From Leptodontidium sp. MPI-SDFR-AT-0119 (Eukaryota; Ascomycota; Leotiomycetes; Helotiales; Leptodontidiaceae), in assembly GCA_020726505.1 (NCBI GenBank), contig JAHLEZ010000010.1, forward strand, positions 1,736,001 through 1,800,000: a DNA stretch of 64,000 bases, in the 5' to 3' direction. The position numbers and the translations under genes are program-made. Shown piece by piece: positions 59,966 to 64,000 of this stretch; position 1 is the stretch's first letter; each line of letters opens with the position of its first letter. The notes below the pieces were generated by a model, which was not told the DNA's origin, searched no databases, and saw nothing but the letters and a program-made list of their open reading frames with translations.

Positions 59966-61080
59966 TCCCCCTCCTAGGTCTCCCTCCAACGCAAAGTAAG
60001 TAAATGAGTCGACAAAAAAAAAACGTAACATATTACAAACCCCTCTCATAAGATTTCTGGGTGGGACATGATGCACACAAAAAGCTTTCTTTGCTATCAA
60101 CAAACTCGGATTTCGAAACCCCGGTATGGATTTCGAGGATTGAATTACCACGGTCATCAATCACATCACATCAAATACTGCGAGAAAGCAAGGCGTTTAG
60201 GTTGGGATTTGTATCACCTGAGGGACATGAGTGGAATGAGAGACTTTCAATGTGAGAACATCAACTATAGGCATATGATCAGCGGGATCTCGATGCCAAT
60301 GTCATAACATGGTCATGAATGTGAGAAGTATTCTTTGAGAGACAGCTGGCTGGATCAATTGGGCATGGGATGGGAGGACTTTGACATTGCGATTAGAAAG
60401 ACGGAAGGGTGGGATAGTGGACATGGGCATAGGAAGGATGGGAGGCTGGCTGCTTGGAAAGAAGGAAGGAAGGAAAGGAAAAGACATTCTGATGAGATGA
60501 CGTGGTGGGACATGATCTCCTGGAATGGATGGATTGGGATTGCGGATACCATGAACGGGACGGGAACAATGTCAGAAGCCAGTGCTGAGATGTCCATACG
60601 CTAGGCAAGCAAGAAGGGATTGAGGGTTTTCCTTTGTTTCTATCTACCTACTGTAGTCAGAGTTGAGAGACAATTGAACTAACTGGGTGGGAATCACTTT
60701 GACGCTGTCTGTTCCATCCATCACGTGTCGGCTATGCTGATCCAGTTAAAAAGCCTGTTAAGCAGCAGGACACACTAATGCGCAAAATAAGTCACGATCA
60801 CCATGTGAGGTTAGGATTATTGTATGTCTTCCTCTCATAATATGTGACAAGTCTCGCTATGGGGCAGGCTTGCTTTGCTAGGCTATCACTGCAAGAAGGA
60901 TACTCAACTGTTGTATGGTCATTCAGCGTGAATGCTACATGAAAACTGTCCTGGGTACTTGTACTTGTAGCCAATCCTTCCTTGTTCCCATCTCTCATTT
61001 CACCGTCAATCCCCTCCCTTTTCACCGAGTGTATATCTCCTGTGTATCGTCATCATAAATCAAATCTTGTCCGAATGCCA

Positions 61081-61100
61081 CACCTACCTACCTACCTACC
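61081..61100. repeat. (ACCT)n microsatellite
   Basis: About four tandem CTAC/ACCT units. Simple sequence only. Confidence 0.75.
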
Positions 61101-61375
61101 GTACAAACAGCCAGGTACACACACATCTCGACTCAGTTTCACCTGAAAGCATATCCCACAACAACAGATACCGAAATTAAAAGAAGACGACATGGTGACT
61201 TATCCCAGAACACCCCCTCTATGCTAATTCGGATGGACTGTTTTTCATCACTAGGGAAGGTCTATGAGATAGATTGGGTGAGGGGTTTTATACAGTGATA
61301 ACTTTCCCCCGTGCTTGGGCAGCCGCGCTGAAGCAGCTGGTCAGATCTGTGGAGGGGGGTTGTCATGGTGGCCAT

Positions 61376-61833
61376 TAAGTCAGTTAAGTCAGTATTAGTC
61401 GACTTATTTTAGTCGGATGACTGACTGACGATAATACCTCAACTGAGGGACTTAACTTAATATATTAATTAGTACTGATTAAAAAGAAACGTGACCTTAA
61501 AATCACGTTTTTACGATGTAAAAATAAAAATATATCATTTTCGATACAAATGAAGTTTAAGGAATATTTATAAAGGTTAGAACGTGTATTTTTTTACTTT
61601 TAATCCCTTTAAAGTAATAAATATTATTATTTTCACTTCTTATAAAAAGGCCTTAATATTCCTAAAATTTACTCAAATATGTATTTAAATATTAACAAAT
61701 CTTATAATTTTCTCAACTGACAGTCTAAATCAGTCGAGCATTTAACCACTGACTTGTTAGGGTTAGGGCTAGTAGCTGACTGATTACGAATTTAGGGCCC
61801 ACTGACTTAAGTCAGCTTAACTAGACTGACTTA
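61376..61833. mobile_element. putative MITE (mariner-like, TA-flanked), 458 bases
   Basis: An AT-rich island sits in otherwise ordinary DNA. Its left end reads TA-AGTCAGTTAAGTCAG, and the right end reads AGACTGACT-TA, so the outermost AGTCAGT and ACTGACT are exact inverses, each beside a TA dinucleotide. Further AGTCAG/CTGACT words recur near both ends and give an imperfect inverted repeat of 30-50 bases. Inside are a hairpin (AAACGTGA at 61487-61494, TCACGTTT at 61503-61510), long A/T runs, and two telomere-like TTAGGG units at 61757-61768. No coding frame is present, as in non-autonomous Tc1/mariner derivatives. The high AT content could also reflect RIP mutation. Confidence 0.5.
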
Positions 61834-62816
61834 TCGACCAGCCTGGGGGTTGTCGGTATCACTGTCTAGTATTTGATTAGCCCTTGAGCTCCATCCTCTC
61901 CCGTTACTAATTAAAATTAAAAAAAAAAAACTCTTTGGACTTGGGAGAGAAGAGGGCTGGCGAATCCTCATCTCCTCTCAAATGGTTGTTTAGAAGCTCA
62001 TATAAGAACCCCCATATTCTCATTTTGCAGAGCCATCGACCATTCGGCGTCGCGCTGGTCAGGCCCACGTCTGGAGGTTCTGTCTATTGAATATATTTTG
62101 CCAAGGACTCAAGAAGGATCTTGGGAGCCGTTTGGCTTTTCCTCTCATCTGGTAAAAAAAATTCTGAAGACGACTTTGGGTAGCTGGCTGCAGTTCTGGG
62201 ATGCTTACCTAGATGATCTAGAAGTTTAGTCTGAATTTCCACATTCTACATGTCTTGCCGTCGTTTTGATTTATACTGTCAGCTCCCAGTAGACTTGCTC
62301 TTGTTCGGTCTTTAACTGGGTAAGAAACGAAACTCATGCTGAATATAATTCATGTCTATTTAGATGATCGGTTAAGAAATTTACTAACAATTTCCGTAAT
62401 TCAAATAAATAGACGTCACTTTTCCGCTCCTTTAGCATACGAACAGCAGTACACAATAATTTATACACGTCCTCGATTTACTCCTAATTTATCTACTGGT
62501 AATGCTTTATGTTCGAAACTAACAGTTTAACTGTGCTGCTATTAGAACAGTACATAGAATCCATTACTATTTTAAGAAAGTAGATTTGAGCTGTTCCGAA
62601 AACCAACTGGCATGCTAGGGAAGGCCTTGACATCCGATAGTTCTGATACGCAAAACACCAATCCGTACAGTCTCATGCAAAACATGCGGACAATCTACTT
62701 ACATTTTGTAAGAACAAGAAGAGGCAGGTAGCTACACTATCATGAATGTGCCAGGGGTCAGGGCAAGATGGAGGTTCAAGGGTTACAGTATGTTTGACAT
62801 GCGACTATACTAACAT

Positions 62817-64000
62817 CTAGGCAGTTGACAACTCGAGGTAGTGATCAACCACACTTTTGACCTGTTCTTCATAACCGACGAGGTTCCACCCAAATAGCTG
62901 TTCTGTCTCGGATGAGTCGAGTCGAAGCGGTCTGGTTGGTGTTGTTCCCTTAAGAGGAAAGAGACCACCAGACACCTGTTGGCTGTAGAGGCGTTGGGCA
63001 ATCTCTTTCGCGTCATCCCATGTCGTACCTTGTATTCCACCGGATGAAACCATTAGCCTCTTGTTTCCGGGGAATGAAGGATTCAAGGCATATATATGCG
63101 CTTTCGCAACATCGTCGACGTGGACTGACTGCCCGAGCAATGGCATTTCAGCCTTACGATCAAGCAACGGTCCAAGGATAAAACCATTGTTGCTTGCCAA
63201 AACTTCCTCTTTCGTGGTGTGCAGCTCGTTCTTGCCCACGATGACGCTAGGCAAGAGACTAATGATATCGAACTGGGGCTTCTCATTCTTCACAAACATC
63301 TCTGACGCCGCAAGTGCATGGCCTTTGGCGACTGCGTAAGCGTGAATTGGTGCCATGAATTGAGTTGTTGTCAGATCAGGTGGTGGATAAGTATCGTTTG
63401 CTTGGCGCGATTAGTATATGAAACAACGAAGAGGGAAGGTAAATTACTGGTGAAGACTTTTGTTAAATCATCCGACATGATGTATTCCATCGTCAAGAGT
63501 GTTGCCATGGAGGACGTGATAACAACCCTTCTCACCGACTTGGCCTTTGCTGCAGACTTCAAAATACCAACAGTAGCATCAATTGCGGGATCGATAATAT
63601 CGCGTTTGTAGTTATCGGTCTGAATAACAAAGATAAGTATAAAACTTTATATCAAGGCACCCCCGACTTACAGGTGCTGGAAGTGGCGATGCCACATGGA
63701 CCACCCCACTAACTCCACTAAGAACATTGTCGAATGCACCTTCCTTGAGCAAGTCTTTGACGACTACAATCTCCAAGTCTGCCGCAAAAGATTTGACAGA
63801 TTCTGTATTCTTTATCTGCTCTCCTTGTTCTGCCTTGCGAACAACTGCGCGGACGCGGTAATTTCGAGCAAGTGCTTCTGCAAGAACGCGAAATCCGACA
63901 TGGCCAGATACACCAGTTATCTAGAAGGCAAGACATTAGCCCCAAATCAATGTCCACGTTTTCCACTCAATGAGTGAGGTCAGTTATCACTTACAAGAAT
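62817..64000 (-). CDS. NAD(P)-dependent dihydroflavonol 4-reductase/cinnamoyl-CoA reductase-like extended SDR, 5' end outside the window
   Basis: Exons are 63995-64000 (continuing off the edge), 63672-63920, 63448-63619 and 62817-63400, all in phase, covering about 337 residues plus an unseen N-terminus that must be very short. The cofactor loop is ITGVSGHVGFRVL (TGxxGxxG). Next come VVHVASPLPAP, RRVVITSSMATLL (catalytic Ser region) and the active-site HAYAVAKGHALA (YxxxK). The C-terminal substrate region has ISLLPSVIVGKNE and VHVDDVAKAHIYAL. The intron at 63401-63447 has a clear TACTAAT branch. This family reduces ketones or aldehydes of small molecules (DFR, CCR, methylglyoxal reductase Gre2). 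The substrate cannot be told. No secondary-metabolite genes are visible on this side. Confidence 0.88.

Larger units (their letters stand above)
59966..62816. other. intergenic, 2.9 kb with an AT-rich island
   Basis: No gene is supported. The part after STE20 is ordinary sequence to about 61.3 kb, including an (ACCT)n run at 61081-61100. Then comes the AT-rich MITE-like island at 61376-61833. 61.9-62.8 kb is AT-rich without a recognisable gene. Confidence 0.5.

Noticed and set aside
62817..64000. Assignment as a true dihydroflavonol reductase
   Set aside because: Fungi use this fold for many carbonyl substrates, and motifs do not separate them, so only the family is stated.

Overview
The window is nuclear DNA of a filamentous ascomycete (Pezizomycotina). 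The evidence is short GT-AG introns of about 45-120 bases, many carrying a CTGAC or CTAAT branch site, together with fungus-only families: a HET-domain protein, a CFEM-domain rhodopsin-like receptor, a DUF3435 protein, RSC9, Scp160 and a Ste20-type PAK. Leotiomycetes would fit, but I cannot prove the class from the sequence. Exon structures below were built by hand from splice signals, reading-frame phase and family motifs. Where phases closed exactly I give exon coordinates.

Layout. 0-5 kb is accessory: a frame-broken DUF3435 (Starship-captain/tyrosine-recombinase-like) gene running off the left edge, an intron-containing tRNA-Leu(AAG), and a HET-domain gene. 5-16 kb holds a KxxG RNA ligase, an eight-exon CFEM-GPCR, RSC9 (chromatin remodelling), and a divergent gene that may be Rec114-like. 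16-26 kb is lineage-specific: a basic orphan protein, a methyltransferase, an acidic nuclear-type protein and a membrane protein. 26-38.5 kb holds a trans-3-hydroxy-L-proline dehydratase, a Ysc84-type SYLF-SH3 actin-patch protein, the SNARE SFT1, the Arf-GAP AGE2, a methionine-R-sulfoxide reductase, and a large intron-rich protein with an incomplete RING-like C-terminus. 38.5-49 kb is very gene-poor, with a single mitochondrial-type polyol/arabinitol SDR dehydrogenase. 49-60 kb contains the multi-KH protein SCP160 (with an apparent single-base frameshift in a homopolymer) and the Ste20 kinase. 60-64 kb is AT-rich intergenic DNA containing a MITE-like island, then the 3' part of a dihydroflavonol/cinnamoyl-CoA-reductase-like gene cut by the right edge.

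The genes do not form an obvious biosynthetic cluster. Loosely connected functions are secretory and endocytic traffic (SFT1, AGE2, YSC84) and Cdc42/MAPK signalling and polarity (STE20, CFEM-GPCR). The most unusual items are the captain-like gene beside a tRNA and a HET gene, the MITE-like island at 61.4-61.8 kb, the frame break in SCP160, the stand-alone RNA ligase and the unrecognised RING-like protein.
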